Source of the DNA: Miltoncostaea sp050250915
GTDB lineage: Bacteria; Actinomycetota; Thermoleophilia; Miltoncostaeales; Miltoncostaeaceae
Assembly: GCA_050250915.1 (NCBI GenBank)
Contig: JBFWNT010000010.1
Location: 74,713-138,712 of the forward strand
Reading direction: 5' to 3'
Length of the DNA: 64,000 bases
Shown here: positions 28,698-37,926 of the stretch, piece after piece
How the letters are laid out: each line of letters opens with the position of its first letter
How positions within the stretch are numbered: the first letter of the stretch is position 1
Program-made: the position numbers and the translations under genes
The notes under the pieces: model-generated
The model's database searches: none
Told to the model about the DNA's origin: nothing
Seen by the model: only the letters and a program-made list of their open reading frames with translations

Positions 28698-30383
28698 CTA
28701 CGGGGTGCGGATGTTGCGGCCGGCCCCGCCGAGCAGCGCGTCGACGCCCGCGCCGCCCACCAGTTTGTCGCCACCCGCGCCGCCCAGCAGGCGGTCCCGG
28801 CCCGCGCCGCCCAGCAGCGTGTCGGCCCCCGCCCCCCCGATGAGGCGGTCGCGCCCGGCGCCACCCAGGAGCCGGTCGGCCCCCGCCCCCCCGCACACGA
28901 TGTCGTCGCCCCCGAGGCCCGACACCACGTCGTTGCCCCCGAGGGCCGCGATGACGTCCGGGCCGCGGGTGCCGCGGATGCGGTCGCGGCCGGCCGTGCC
29001 GACGATGGTGGCCCGCCTCCCGCCGCACAGGACGGTCGCGCCGGCCGGGCCGCCGGGAGCGGCGCCCGCGGCGGGCGCCGCGGGGGCGTCGCCGCCCAGG
29101 AGGCGCGCGACGGCGATGTCCTGCGGCCCATCTGCGGTGGCGGCGGTGCTGCCCGCGACCAGGATCCGCCCGTCGGCCAGGAGGCTCAGCGCGGTGCCGT
29201 CCTCGAATCCCCCGAAGTCGACGCGGACGCGGCCGGAGGTGCCGAACGCGGGGTCGAGCGACCCGTTCGGCAGCAGGCGGGCGACGGCCATGTCGTCCTT
29301 CCCCCCGGATCCGGAGGTCGTCGTGCCGAGCACGACGATCCTGCCGTCGGGCTGCAGGGCCATCTCGTCGGCGATGTCGGCCCCGCCGAAGTCGACGGCG
29401 GTGGAGCCACCGCCCGCGAACGTGGGGTCGGGCAGGCCGTTGGGCAGGACGCGGGCGACGGCGAAGTCGGTGCCGGGACCCGCGGGCGACGCGGAGCGGG
29501 CGCCGGCCACGACGATCCTGCCGTCCGGCTGGATCGCGAGGGACGCCGCGTAGTCGAAGGTGCCGAGGTCGATGACCGTGCGGCCCGAGCCCCCGCCGAA
29601 GGAGGGGTCGTGCTCGCCCGAGGGCATCAGCAGACGGCCGACGATGATGTTGCGGCTGCCGTTGGTCTGGATGTTCCCGGCGTAGACGAGCTTGCCGTCC
29701 GGCTGCAGCGCGATGTCGTCCACCTGGAAGTCGGTGCTGCCGAAGTCCTCGGTCACGACGCCGATGTCGGCGAACGTGTCGTCGAAGCCGGCGGTGTCGG
29801 CCAGGAGCCGCGCGAAGACCGCCTTGCTGGGGCCGGCGAACGTGAAGCCGCCCACGACGATCTTGCCGTCGGGTTGGAGGGCCAGGGCCTGGACCGCGTC
29901 GGTGCCCCCGAACGGCAGGTCGTCGACGCCCTGGCCGCCGGCGAACGAGGGGTCGAGCGTCCCCTCCACGGCCAGCAGGCGGGCGACCATGCCGTCGTTG
30001 TCCGTCCGGCCCACCGCCACGATGCGCCCGTCGGGTCGCAGCTCGAGGTCGGTGACCCCGTCGTCGGCGCTGGGGTCGATCCGCGACCACCCGGCGCCGA
30101 GGCCGAACGAGGAGTCCATGCCGCCGTTCGGGTTGAACTGGGCGACGATCCCGTCGTAGCCGTTCCCCGTGCCCCCGGACTGCTCGCCGCCGACCACGAT
30201 GCGCCCGTCGGGCCGCTGCCTCATGACCAGCGCCGACTCGGAGCCGTCGAGGTCGGCCACGAAGAGCCCCGAATCCCCGAAGGCCTGGTCCAGGTCACCG
30301 GGTGCCGCGGCGGCCCCGGCGGCCCCCGCCGCGAGCAGGCCGGCGGCCGCGGCCAGGAGCGTGAGTTTCGCCAGAATCGCCAT
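28698..30383 (-). CDS. secreted delta-60 repeat protein with RTX-like tail, copy B
   Basis: A 561-residue paralogue of the next gene. It has a signal peptide (LTLLAAAAGLLAAGAAGAAA), about eight delta-60 repeats of which each carries a version of LQPDGRIVVxG, a Pro/Ala/Gly linker, and an RTX-like tail of GGAGADxLLGG repeats ending AGRNIRTP. Both copies have a Cys in the CGGRRATIVGT segment before the tail. The ATG at 30383 is seven bases after a TACGGT box. Repeats like these probably form a beta-propeller or beta-solenoid; the tail would bind calcium outside the cell. Confidence 0.85.
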   Translation of the reverse strand: MAILAKLTLLAAAAGLLAAGAAGAAAAPGDLDQAFGDSGLFVADLDGSESALVMRQRPDGRIVVGGEQSGGTGNGYDGIVAQFNPNGGMDSSFGLGAGWSRIDPSADDGVTDLELRPDGRIVAVGRTDNDGMVARLLAVEGTLDPSFAGGQGVDDLPFGGTDAVQALALQPDGKIVVGGFTFAGPSKAVFARLLADTAGFDDTFADIGVVTEDFGSTDFQVDDIALQPDGKLVYAGNIQTNGSRNIIVGRLLMPSGEHDPSFGGGSGRTVIDLGTFDYAASLAIQPDGRIVVAGARSASPAGPGTDFAVARVLPNGLPDPTFAGGGSTAVDFGGADIADEMALQPDGRIVVLGTTTSGSGGKDDMAVARLLPNGSLDPAFGTSGRVRVDFGGFEDGTALSLLADGRILVAGSTAATADGPQDIAVARLLGGDAPAAPAAGAAPGGPAGATVLCGGRRATIVGTAGRDRIRGTRGPDVIAALGGNDVVSGLGGDDIVCGGAGADRLLGGAGRDRLIGGAGADTLLGGAGRDRLLGGAGGDKLVGGAGVDALLGGAGRNIRTP

Positions 30384-30390
30384 GCGCGCG

Positions 30391-30420
30391 ACCGTATATC
30401 CGTACCTCGGCGCGCGTAAA
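30391..30420 (-). promoter_or_regulatory. leaderless promoter of delta-60 copy B
   Basis: TTTACG and TACGGT on the minus strand are separated by 18 bases, and the ATG follows after seven bases. The spacing is identical to copy A although most spacer bases differ, so the boxes were selected and not just copied. Confidence 0.6.
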
Positions 30421-30441
30421 GTGCCGACCGCGGGAGGGTCG

Positions 30442-33400
30442 CTACGCCTGGCTCGCCGCCTCCGCGTCCATGAGGTCGGCGATGCCCCTGAGGGCCACGG
30501 ACACCCAGGTCGGGCGGTTGTTGAGCTCGTAGGTCAGCTCGTAGACGGCCTTCTCCAGGAGCGAGGTGTCCAGGAGCACGTGCAGGCCGTGGCGGTCGGC
30601 GGGGATCCAGGGGGCGTCGCCCGCGTGCTCCAGGTAGGCGCCGAGGAAGGCCTCCGACACGGCGTCGCACCACGCCCGGCCCCAACGCTCCAGGTCGCCC
30701 GCAGCCTCGGACGCCGGCTCCACCAGGCCCCGGTTCCCGGCGTCGGTGAGGGCGGTGAACGTGGCGTAGTGGAACGAGCGGAGCACGCCGGCGACGTCGC
30801 GGATCGGGCTGCGCTTCACGCGCCGGTCGCCCAGGCTGCGGGCCGGCTCGCCCTCGAAGTCGATGATCATGAAGTCGCGGCCGGTGAACAGGATCTGCCC
30901 CAGGTGCAGGTCGCCGTGGCAGCGGATGCGCATCGCCTGGATCGGCTCGGCGGTGAGCGCCTGGAACCGCGCCAGCAGGGCCTTCTCGGACCCCAGCACC
31001 ACCGCCGCCTGCGCCGCCGCCTCCTCGCCCAGCTCGGGAAGCTGCCTGCGCAGCAGCTGCATCGCCCGGCTCGTGAGGTTGCGGAGCGACTGGTAGAGGC
31101 CGCGCTGGTAGTGGGGCGTGAACGGCTCGGGCGCCAGGGCGGGGTCGACCGTGTCGGCGGCGAGGGCGGTGTGCAGCTCGGCGACCCGGCGGCCCATGAG
31201 GGCGGCGGAGTCGAGGTAGGAGCCCACCATCTCCGCGGCCTCCTCCGGCACCGGCCGCTGCGCCCGGTCGAGCAGCGGCTCCCGGGCCGGCTCGGGGGCG
31301 GGGATCCCCGTCTCGATGCGGTCGGTCACGGACCGCTCGAGGAAGCGGCCGAGGACGTCGAGCGTGTACTGCCACGCGTCGCCCTCGTTCGGCACGAAGC
31401 GGTGGACGATGGCGAGCGTCGACGGCTCGCCGCCGTCGACCTGGTACTCCAGCGAGCCCGCGACGGACGGCGTGTTGGCGTACCCGGCGCGCTCCCCCAG
31501 GTAGCGGCCCAGCTCGAGGTCGGGGTTGATCCCGTCCTCCACCCGCCGGAACAGCTTCATGATGAGGTTCTGGCCGTACACCACCGACGTGTTGCTCTGC
31601 TCGGCGCGGAACACCGACGGCTCCGGGGCGGCGTTGCCGTCGAGGGCGGCGCGCAGGACGGGCGTGCTGCGCCCCGTGAGCCGGCCGCCGTTGACCCCCT
31701 TCAGGTTGCGCCGGGCCCGGACGGCGTCGAGCAGGGCGCGGTTCACGTCGGCGTCGACGAGCGCCTCGGCCAGGATGGCGGTGTCGTTGCGGCGGCGGAT
31801 GCGGGCGACGACGCTGCGCGGCGCGTCGGCCTCCAGGTACTCGGCGCGCTCCCCCTCGATCACGGCCAGCGGGACGGCGTAGTTCTCGGGCTCGCCCTCC
31901 CCGTACTCCACCTTGACGATCAGGACGCGGGCGCCCAGCGAGCTGCGGGCCCCGGCGAGCGGCAGGGCGTCCAGGATCACGACGTTGCGGATGACGCGCG
32001 CCTTCCCGGCGAACCACCGGCGCCCCGGCAGGAACCGGGCGATGGCGCGCTCCAGCTCGCCGCGGCGGCGGCCCGTGACGAGGGCGTCGATCGACCCGGA
32101 CGCCTCGATGACGGGCAGGCCCACCTCGTCGGCCTCCTCCGTGACGTCGGCCGACTCGATCGCCAGCCAGTAGATGGCGTGCGGGCCCAGCGTCAGCAGG
32201 TACGGCAGCTCGCCGATCGCCGGGAACGTGGTCTGGCCGAACAGCTCCACCGGCTCGGCGCCCCGGAACCGCGAGAGGTCGAGCTCCACGTACTGGGCGA
32301 CCCGCGAGAGGTTCGCGACGATCAGGACGCTGCGCTCCTCGTCGGTGCGGAGGTAGGCGAGCACCCGCCGGTTCTCGGGGTGCAGGAACTCCAGCTCACC
32401 CCGCCCGAACACGGCGTAGCGCCGGCGCAGGGCCAGCATCCGCCGCATCCACCACAGCAGGGAGCCGCCGTTGCGCGACTGGTTCTCGACGTTGACCTGC
32501 TCGTAGTGGAACTCGGGGTCGATGATCGGCGGCAGGTACAGCCGCTGCGGGTTGGCGGCCGAGAAGCCGGCGTTGCGGTCGGCCGTCCACTGCATGGGCG
32601 TGCGGACGCCGTCGCGGTCGCCGAGGTAGACGTTGTCGCCCATCCCGATCTCGTCGCCGTAGTAGATGACCGGCGTGCCCGGCAGCGACAGCAGCAGGCC
32701 GTTCATCAGCTCGATCTTGGCGCGGTCGTTGCCGAGAAGGGGGGCCAGGCGGCGCCGGATGCCGAGGTTGATGCGGGCCTCACGCTCGCTGGCGTAGACC
32801 CGGTACATGTAGTCGCGCTCCTCGTCGGTCACCATCTCGAGCGTCAGCTCGTCGTGGTTGCGCAGGAACAGCGCCCACTGGCAGCCCTCCGGCAGGTCCG
32901 GCGTCTGCTGGAGGATGTCGATGATGGGGAAGCGGTCCTCCATCTGGATCGACATGAAGAGCCGGGGCATCAGCGGGAAGTGGAACGCCATGTGGCACTC
33001 GTCGCCGTCGCCGAAGTACTCGATCGCGTCCTCGGGCCACTGGTTGGCCTCGGCCAGGAGCATGCGGTTGGGGAAGGTCTCGTCGACGTGGGCGCGCAAC
33101 TCGCGCAGGAACCCGTGGGTCTCGGGCAGGTTCTCGCAGGACGTGCGCTCGCGTTCGTAGAGGTACGGCACGGCGTCCAGGCGGAGCCCGTCGACGCCCA
33201 TGCGGAACCAGTGGTCGACCTGCGACATCAGGGCGCGGCGGACCTCGGCGTTCTCGAAGTTGAGGTCCGGCTGGTGCGAATAGAAGCGGTGCCAGTAGTA
33301 CTGGCCGGCGAGGGGGTCCCACGACCAGTTGGACGACTCGAAGTCCTTGAAGATGATCCGGGCGTCCTTGTACCGCTCCGGCGTGTCGCTCCAGACGTAG

Positions 33401-33810
33401 AAGTTGCGCCACCTGCTGCCGGCGGGCGCGCGGCGGGCGCGCTGGAACCAGGGGTGCTGGTCGGAGGTGTGGTTCAGCACCAGCTCGGTGATGACGCGCA
33501 GGCCGCGGTCGTGCGCGGCCTTGATGAGCCGGGCGACGTCGCGCATCGACCCGTACGACGGGTTCACGGAGCGGTAGTCGGCGATGTCGTACCCGTCGTC
33601 GCGCAGGGGCGACGGGTAGAACGGCAGCAGCCAGATCGCGGTGACCCCCAGGTCGTGGAGGTAGTCGAGCTTCGAGATCAGGCCCTTGAAGTCGCCGATG
33701 CCGTCGCCGTCGCTGTCCATGAACGCACGGACGTGCAGCTCGTAGACAACGGCGTCGCGGTACCAGTCGGGGGTGTCGTCGAGAAGGCTCTCGGAGTTCA
33801 CCGCGGGCAT
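30442..33810 (-). CDS. treS: trehalose synthase-maltokinase fusion (TreS-Mak)
   Basis: A bifunctional protein of 1,122 residues. The N-terminal two thirds (about 1-580) is TreS, which interconverts trehalose and maltose: GH13 motifs are Asp212 in GLRLDAVPYL, Glu254 in LLAEANQWP and FLRNHDELTLEM. The last part (about 620-1110) is a maltokinase of the aminoglycoside-phosphotransferase fold with CHGDLHLGQIL and MIIDFEGEPA. Together they turn trehalose into maltose 1-phosphate, the substrate of GlgE. The ATG at 33810 begins MPAVNSESLL; an extension to 33912 is open but not family-like. It is divergent from hflX. Confidence 0.96.
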   Translation of the reverse strand: MPAVNSESLLDDTPDWYRDAVVYELHVRAFMDSDGDGIGDFKGLISKLDYLHDLGVTAIWLLPFYPSPLRDDGYDIADYRSVNPSYGSMRDVARLIKAAHDRGLRVITELVLNHTSDQHPWFQRARRAPAGSRWRNFYVWSDTPERYKDARIIFKDFESSNWSWDPLAGQYYWHRFYSHQPDLNFENAEVRRALMSQVDHWFRMGVDGLRLDAVPYLYERERTSCENLPETHGFLRELRAHVDETFPNRMLLAEANQWPEDAIEYFGDGDECHMAFHFPLMPRLFMSIQMEDRFPIIDILQQTPDLPEGCQWALFLRNHDELTLEMVTDEERDYMYRVYASEREARINLGIRRRLAPLLGNDRAKIELMNGLLLSLPGTPVIYYGDEIGMGDNVYLGDRDGVRTPMQWTADRNAGFSAANPQRLYLPPIIDPEFHYEQVNVENQSRNGGSLLWWMRRMLALRRRYAVFGRGELEFLHPENRRVLAYLRTDEERSVLIVANLSRVAQYVELDLSRFRGAEPVELFGQTTFPAIGELPYLLTLGPHAIYWLAIESADVTEEADEVGLPVIEASGSIDALVTGRRRGELERAIARFLPGRRWFAGKARVIRNVVILDALPLAGARSSLGARVLIVKVEYGEGEPENYAVPLAVIEGERAEYLEADAPRSVVARIRRRNDTAILAEALVDADVNRALLDAVRARRNLKGVNGGRLTGRSTPVLRAALDGNAAPEPSVFRAEQSNTSVVYGQNLIMKLFRRVEDGINPDLELGRYLGERAGYANTPSVAGSLEYQVDGGEPSTLAIVHRFVPNEGDAWQYTLDVLGRFLERSVTDRIETGIPAPEPAREPLLDRAQRPVPEEAAEMVGSYLDSAALMGRRVAELHTALAADTVDPALAPEPFTPHYQRGLYQSLRNLTSRAMQLLRRQLPELGEEAAAQAAVVLGSEKALLARFQALTAEPIQAMRIRCHGDLHLGQILFTGRDFMIIDFEGEPARSLGDRRVKRSPIRDVAGVLRSFHYATFTALTDAGNRGLVEPASEAAGDLERWGRAWCDAVSEAFLGAYLEHAGDAPWIPADRHGLHVLLDTSLLEKAVYELTYELNNRPTWVSVALRGIADLMDAEAASQA

Positions 33811-33890
33811 GCTCGCACAGACGTACCCGGAACGGCGGCGGCTGAGACGGGCGGTTTCGGCGGCGGCGTCGCGTGGGGCATCATGAGGCC

Positions 33891-35210
33891 ATGAACGAGC
33901 TCCAGCGCACATACCGCGGCAAGGCCTGGCGCGACGCCGAGCCGGCCGAGCGGGCGGGCGTCGAGCGCGCCGTGGTGGTGGCCTCCCTGGACGGCGCGCC
34001 GGAGGAGCAGGACGATCGCATGGCGGAGTTCACCGAGCTGCTGAAGACGGCGGGCGCCGTTCCCGTCGCCACGGTGGTGCAGCGCCGCGACCGGCCGGTG
34101 CCGCGGACGTACCTCGGCCGCGGCAAGCTGGAGGAGCTCGGCGCGATCGTCGAGCGGGAGAAGCCCGAGCTGGTGGCCGCCGAGGGCTCGCTGACCGCCG
34201 GGCAGCAGCGCCATCTGGAGGACCGCCTGAAGATCCGGGTGGTCGACCGCACCGCCGTGATCCTCGACATCTTCGCCCAGCACGCCCACACCGCCGAGGG
34301 CAAGCTGCAGGTGGAGCTGGCGCAGCTCGAGTACTCGTACTCGCGCCAGGAGGGGCTGTGGCAGCACCTGGAGCGCCTCGGCGGCGGCGTCGGCACCAGG
34401 GGCCCGGGCGAGAGCCAGCTCGAGTCGGACCGGCGGCTGCTGCGCAACCGGATGGCGACGCTGCGGCGGCGGCTGAAGGACGTGGCCCGCTCGCGGGAGA
34501 CCCAGCGCGCCCGCCGCGCCGGCTCGGCCATCCCGCGGGTGGCGCTCACCGGCTACACCAACGCGGGCAAGTCGAGCCTGATGAACGCGCTGACCGGGGC
34601 CGGCGTGAGCGTCGACGACGCGCTGTTCGAGACGCTCGACCCCACCACCCGCCGGGTCCAGCTCGACGGCCACGACCTGCTGCTGTCGGACACCGTCGGG
34701 TTCATCCGCCACCTCCCCCACCAGCTGGTCAACGCGTTCTCGGCGACCCTCGACGAGGCGCGTGACGCCGACCTGGTGCTGCACGTGGCGGACGCCTCCG
34801 AGCCGGAGGGCCCGCGCGCCGCCCGCGCCGCCGCGGTGGACGAGGTGCTGGGCGAGATCGGCGCCGCCGAGCTGCCGCGGCTGCTGGTGCTCAACAAGAT
34901 CGACCTGGTGGACGCCGAGGGCCGCGAGGCGCTCGCGAACCGCCACCCCGACGCCGTGCTGGTGTCGGCGCTGACCGGCGAGGGCCTGGACCGCCTGGCG
35001 TCGCGGCTGGCCGAGGCCGCCCGCGCCCGCCTGACCCCCCTGGACGTGACGATCCCGTTCACCCAGGGCGGCCTGGTCGCGACCGTCTACGCGGAGGGGT
35101 CGGAGGTGCGGCAGGAGGCCACCGACCAGGGCACCCGCGTCCGGGCCCTCATGCCCCCCGCCGCGGTCGCACGGATCACCGCCGCCCTCAACGGGTCCGC
35201 CCCGGCCTGA
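33891..35210 (+). CDS. hflX: GTPase HflX
   Basis: HflX is a ribosome-binding GTPase that splits stalled 70S ribosomes. The 439-residue product has the N-terminal HflX domain with YLGRGKLEEL and QVELAQLEYSYSR, then GPGESQLE, and the G domain with G1 GYTNAGKSSL, G3 DTVGFIRHLP and G4 NKID. I chose the ATG at 33891 over a GTG six codons earlier. It is transcribed alone, divergently from treS-mak, and ends convergent with a membrane-protein pair. Confidence 0.96.
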   Translation: MNELQRTYRGKAWRDAEPAERAGVERAVVVASLDGAPEEQDDRMAEFTELLKTAGAVPVATVVQRRDRPVPRTYLGRGKLEELGAIVEREKPELVAAEGSLTAGQQRHLEDRLKIRVVDRTAVILDIFAQHAHTAEGKLQVELAQLEYSYSRQEGLWQHLERLGGGVGTRGPGESQLESDRRLLRNRMATLRRRLKDVARSRETQRARRAGSAIPRVALTGYTNAGKSSLMNALTGAGVSVDDALFETLDPTTRRVQLDGHDLLLSDTVGFIRHLPHQLVNAFSATLDEARDADLVLHVADASEPEGPRAARAAAVDEVLGEIGAAELPRLLVLNKIDLVDAEGREALANRHPDAVLVSALTGEGLDRLASRLAEAARARLTPLDVTIPFTQGGLVATVYAEGSEVRQEATDQGTRVRALMPPAAVARITAALNGSAPA

Positions 35211-35229
35211 CGCCCCTCCCGCCAGGGTC

Positions 35230-35685
35230 CTAGGAGGGCTTGGCCCCCATGGCCCAGATGGCGACGACGTAGGCCGCCAAGGCGATGACGGAGAGGATGT
35301 TGACCGCCATCAGGAGGCCGGTGCCGCCGCCGTTGCGGAGCTTGCGGACGCCGATGCCTCCGCAGATCAGGGCGGCCAGCAGGAGCACCCCGCCGCCCTC
35401 GGCGGTGATGAACCCGATCCCGATCCAGGCGGGGTCGTTGTCGCCCGTCCAGCCCTCCTTGGAGTAGATCCACTCCGCGCCGGCGCGCATCGCGATCCAG
35501 CCGGGCAGGCCGAGCACCAGGAGGGAGAGCCACCCGATCCGCAGCAGGCGGGCGTCGCCGCGCGACAGCACGAGCGTCACGACGCAGGTGAGGAGGGCAC
35601 CGACCAGGACCATCGCGCCCAGCACGTGCACGAACAGCGCGAAGTTCCAGTCGTCGGGCCGGATGGCGAGGGCGAGGTCAGGCAC
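35230..35685 (-). CDS. membrane protein, four predicted segments (DUF2269-like)
   Basis: A 151-residue protein with four hydrophobic segments (ALFVHVLGAMVLVGALLTC, WLSLLVLGLPGWIAM, GVLLLAALICGGIG, ILSVIALAAYVVAIW). The His in FVHVLGAM and size fit DUF2269-type predicted membrane proteins. It shares eight bases with the next gene upstream, which encodes a similar protein, so the pair probably act together. Function unknown. Confidence 0.75.
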   Translation of the reverse strand: MPDLALAIRPDDWNFALFVHVLGAMVLVGALLTCVVTLVLSRGDARLLRIGWLSLLVLGLPGWIAMRAGAEWIYSKEGWTGDNDPAWIGIGFITAEGGGVLLLAALICGGIGVRKLRNGGGTGLLMAVNILSVIALAAYVVAIWAMGAKPS

Positions 35686-36154
35686 CGGGCTTCCAGATCA
35701 TGAGGACGAGGATGACGATGAACGCGACCGTCGCGAGGGCGTGGAGGCCCATCGCCCGCGGGAAGTGCGGGGAGGTCCGCAGCTCCGGACCGGGCGCGTC
35801 GCCCGCCTCGGCGAGCTCACGGGCCCGGACGCCGATCGCCGCGAACTCGCGCCCCGCCCGGCCGCCGGCCGCGCCGGCGATCGCCCACAGCACGATGGCC
35901 GCGATGATCCAGCCGTCCCACACCTCGTAGCCGTCGACCGAGAGCGCCAGCCAGATCCCGAACACCAGCGTCCCGATGGCGCCGATCGCGGTGGCGGCGG
36001 CGAACGGCGTCGACAGCCGCAGCATCCCGGCGACGCCGCTCGGGCGATCCGCGGACCGGGCGCCCAGGATCACCACCCAGAAGCCGACGAGCGCCGCCGC
36101 GAGCGAGAACGCCGCCAGCAGGTGCAGCGCGAGGATCCAGTCGTCGAGGCTCAC
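35678..36154 (-). CDS. membrane protein, four predicted segments (DUF2269-like)
   Basis: A 158-residue membrane protein with hydrophobic segments at the N-terminus (LALHLLAAFSLAAALVGFWVV), in the middle (AATAIGAIGTLVFGIW, WIIAAIVLWAIAGA) and at the end (LHALATVAFIVILVLMIW). It resembles its downstream partner in layout and in the His of LALHLLAAF. GTG start. The two may have come from a duplication or may form a heterodimer. No function is known to me. Confidence 0.75.
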   Translation of the reverse strand: MSLDDWILALHLLAAFSLAAALVGFWVVILGARSADRPSGVAGMLRLSTPFAAATAIGAIGTLVFGIWLALSVDGYEVWDGWIIAAIVLWAIAGAAGGRAGREFAAIGVRARELAEAGDAPGPELRTSPHFPRAMGLHALATVAFIVILVLMIWKPGA

Positions 36155-36196
36155 GTCACCGCCTTCGCCGCCGGACCCCCGACGTCCTGCGTCCCG

Positions 36197-37204
36197 CTAC
36201 CTGATGTAGACCGGGGTCCCGATCTCGACCAGCGGATACAGCTTCTCGACGTCGGAGATGTACATCCGGATGCAGCCGTGCGACGCGCGGGTGCCGATCG
36301 AGCCGGACATCGGCGTGCCGTGCATGCCGATGCCCGGCGCCGACGTGCCGATCCAGCGCGTCCCCAGCGGGTTGTTGACGCCCGGCGGCACCGGCCCCAG
36401 GCCGGCGGCCCACGGCGAGCTGGGCGGGAACCACGTCGGGTCCACCTGCTTCTGGATGACCGAGAAGTTGCCCGTCGGCGTGGGGTAGGCGGGCTGGCCG
36501 ACCGCCACCGGGAAGCTCAGCTTCTTCTTGCCCTTGTACCAGGTGAGCCGGAAGTTGCCGCGGTCGATCACGACGATCGCGCCCACCGACGTCCGCGACG
36601 GGATCACGCGGTGCGACGGCAGCGCGTAGCTGGCCCTGTCGCGCGCGACGATCGCGGCGGCGATCTGGGTGGTCGCCTTCGGGATGTCGATGGCCAGCCC
36701 GATCCGCGGCTTGCGGAAGACGGGGGTCACGCCCTTCAGGCTCACGGCCGCGTCCTGCGCGGGCAGGTCGTTGGACGTCGCCCGCAGCGCCAGGATCGCG
36801 CGGAGCTTCTTGAGGTTGACCTTCTCCTTCAGCGGCACGTCCACGCCCTCGGCGGGCACGGGCCGCTGGCGGCCGTAGATGAGCGCGACCTTCACCGCGT
36901 AGTCGACGTCGGCGACGTAGCCGGCCTTCACGGGCTCGACCTTCAGGTTGCGGCCACGGAACGTGACGGCCAGCGGGGCGCGGCGCGGGACGACGTGGTT
37001 GTCGATCACGTTCTGGCGCGCGTCCGCGGCGGACTGGCCGCCGACCTGGATGCCCGCGATCGAGACGCCCGGCGCGACCTGGTTCGCGGGGAGCGGAGCC
37101 GGCGTGGTCGGCGTCGTGGGCGCCTGGGCCGTCGCCAGCGACGGGACCGCCGCCACGGCGCACGCCACGAGGGCCATCGCGACCGCACCGCCAACTCTCG
37201 TCAT
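36197..37204 (-). CDS. exported L,D-transpeptidase
   Basis: This cell-wall enzyme forms or edits 3-3 crosslinks or attaches proteins to peptidoglycan. The 335-residue product has a signal peptide (to about 27), a VanW-like or PG-binding-4-like middle region (about 45-190), then the YkuD catalytic domain with His295, His309 and Cys311 in the order HGTPMSG and SHGCIRM. A C-terminal VEKLYPLVEIGTPVYI completes the domain. ATG start; a GGGGGACGGGAA lies directly upstream. It lies just beyond the end of the flagellar operon on the same strand. Confidence 0.94.
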   Translation of the reverse strand: MTRVGGAVAMALVACAVAAVPSLATAQAPTTPTTPAPLPANQVAPGVSIAGIQVGGQSAADARQNVIDNHVVPRRAPLAVTFRGRNLKVEPVKAGYVADVDYAVKVALIYGRQRPVPAEGVDVPLKEKVNLKKLRAILALRATSNDLPAQDAAVSLKGVTPVFRKPRIGLAIDIPKATTQIAAAIVARDRASYALPSHRVIPSRTSVGAIVVIDRGNFRLTWYKGKKKLSFPVAVGQPAYPTPTGNFSVIQKQVDPTWFPPSSPWAAGLGPVPPGVNNPLGTRWIGTSAPGIGMHGTPMSGSIGTRASHGCIRMYISDVEKLYPLVEIGTPVYIR

Positions 37205-37249
37205 TTCCCGTCCCCCGGATCCGCGAAACCTCTCTGAACCCGCAGGAGA

Positions 37250-37882
37250 CTAGCGGAGGCGGCGGCGCACGCCCCCGGAATCCGGGTACGGGACGTCGGC
37301 GCGCACCAGGCGCCCCGTCGCCGCGTCGCGGGCCAGGGCCACGTCGCCGGTCAGGCCCGGCCGCCTCCCCCCGAGGACGACGAGCAGCCGGCCGTCCGGC
37401 GCGAGGCTCGCCGCGGTGACCGCCCCCAGCGGCAGCGGCCCGTAGACGCCGGCGAGTCGCAGGTCGGCGGTCCCGTCGCCGTGATCGCGCTGCACCGCCT
37501 CCCACGCGGCGGCCAGCCGGTCGCGTCCCAGCAGGTGCCACGGCGTGCGGCCGCGGCGCGAGACGCGGGCGGCGGGCGGCACCCCGCGGCGCGCGCGGAC
37601 GCGGCCGACCGGGCGGCACCGGCGCGCCGCGGTGCCGGGCGCCCCGCCGCCGCCGCGGGCGGGGGGCGCCGCGACGGCGGCCTCGACGGCGACGGCGACC
37701 GGCTCGAGGGGCGGGGGCGGCACCACGGCGACGGACGTCGCCGGCCGCGCCGCGCTCCGCGGGGCCGCCGCGATCGCCGTCTCCGGCGCCACGGCATCCG
37801 GCCGGGGCGGCCCGGCGGCGTGCACGGCGGCCGCGGGCGGCGCGACCGCGCGGGCGGTGGACGACGCGCCCAGCCGGGCCAC
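37250..37882 (-). CDS. hypothetical protein after the flhF operon
   Basis: I do not recognise this protein of 210 or more residues. The N-terminal half is Pro/Ala-rich and disordered, the C-terminal half has VYGPLPLGAVTAASLAPDGRLLVVLGGRR, which looks like a small folded domain. The GTG at 37882 is the first normal start, but the frame continues upstream with a protein-like LSAARGGSPLWEIRRLV, and a CTG at 37930 would share bases with the previous stop as CTGA, behind a GGGGAGG. That unusual start would add 16 residues. It appears to be the last gene of the flhB operon. Confidence 0.6.
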   Translation of the reverse strand: MARLGASSTARAVAPPAAAVHAAGPPRPDAVAPETAIAAAPRSAARPATSVAVVPPPPLEPVAVAVEAAVAAPPARGGGGAPGTAARRCRPVGRVRARRGVPPAARVSRRGRTPWHLLGRDRLAAAWEAVQRDHGDGTADLRLAGVYGPLPLGAVTAASLAPDGRLLVVLGGRRPGLTGDVALARDAATGRLVRADVPYPDSGGVRRRLR

Positions 37883-37926
37883 CAGTCGCCGGATCTCCCA
37901 CAGCGGAGAGCCGCCGCGGGCGGCGC

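Noticed and set aside
33873..33890. An upstream GTG as start of hflX
   Set aside because: It would add six residues unlike the family; the ATG at 33891 gives the usual N-terminus.
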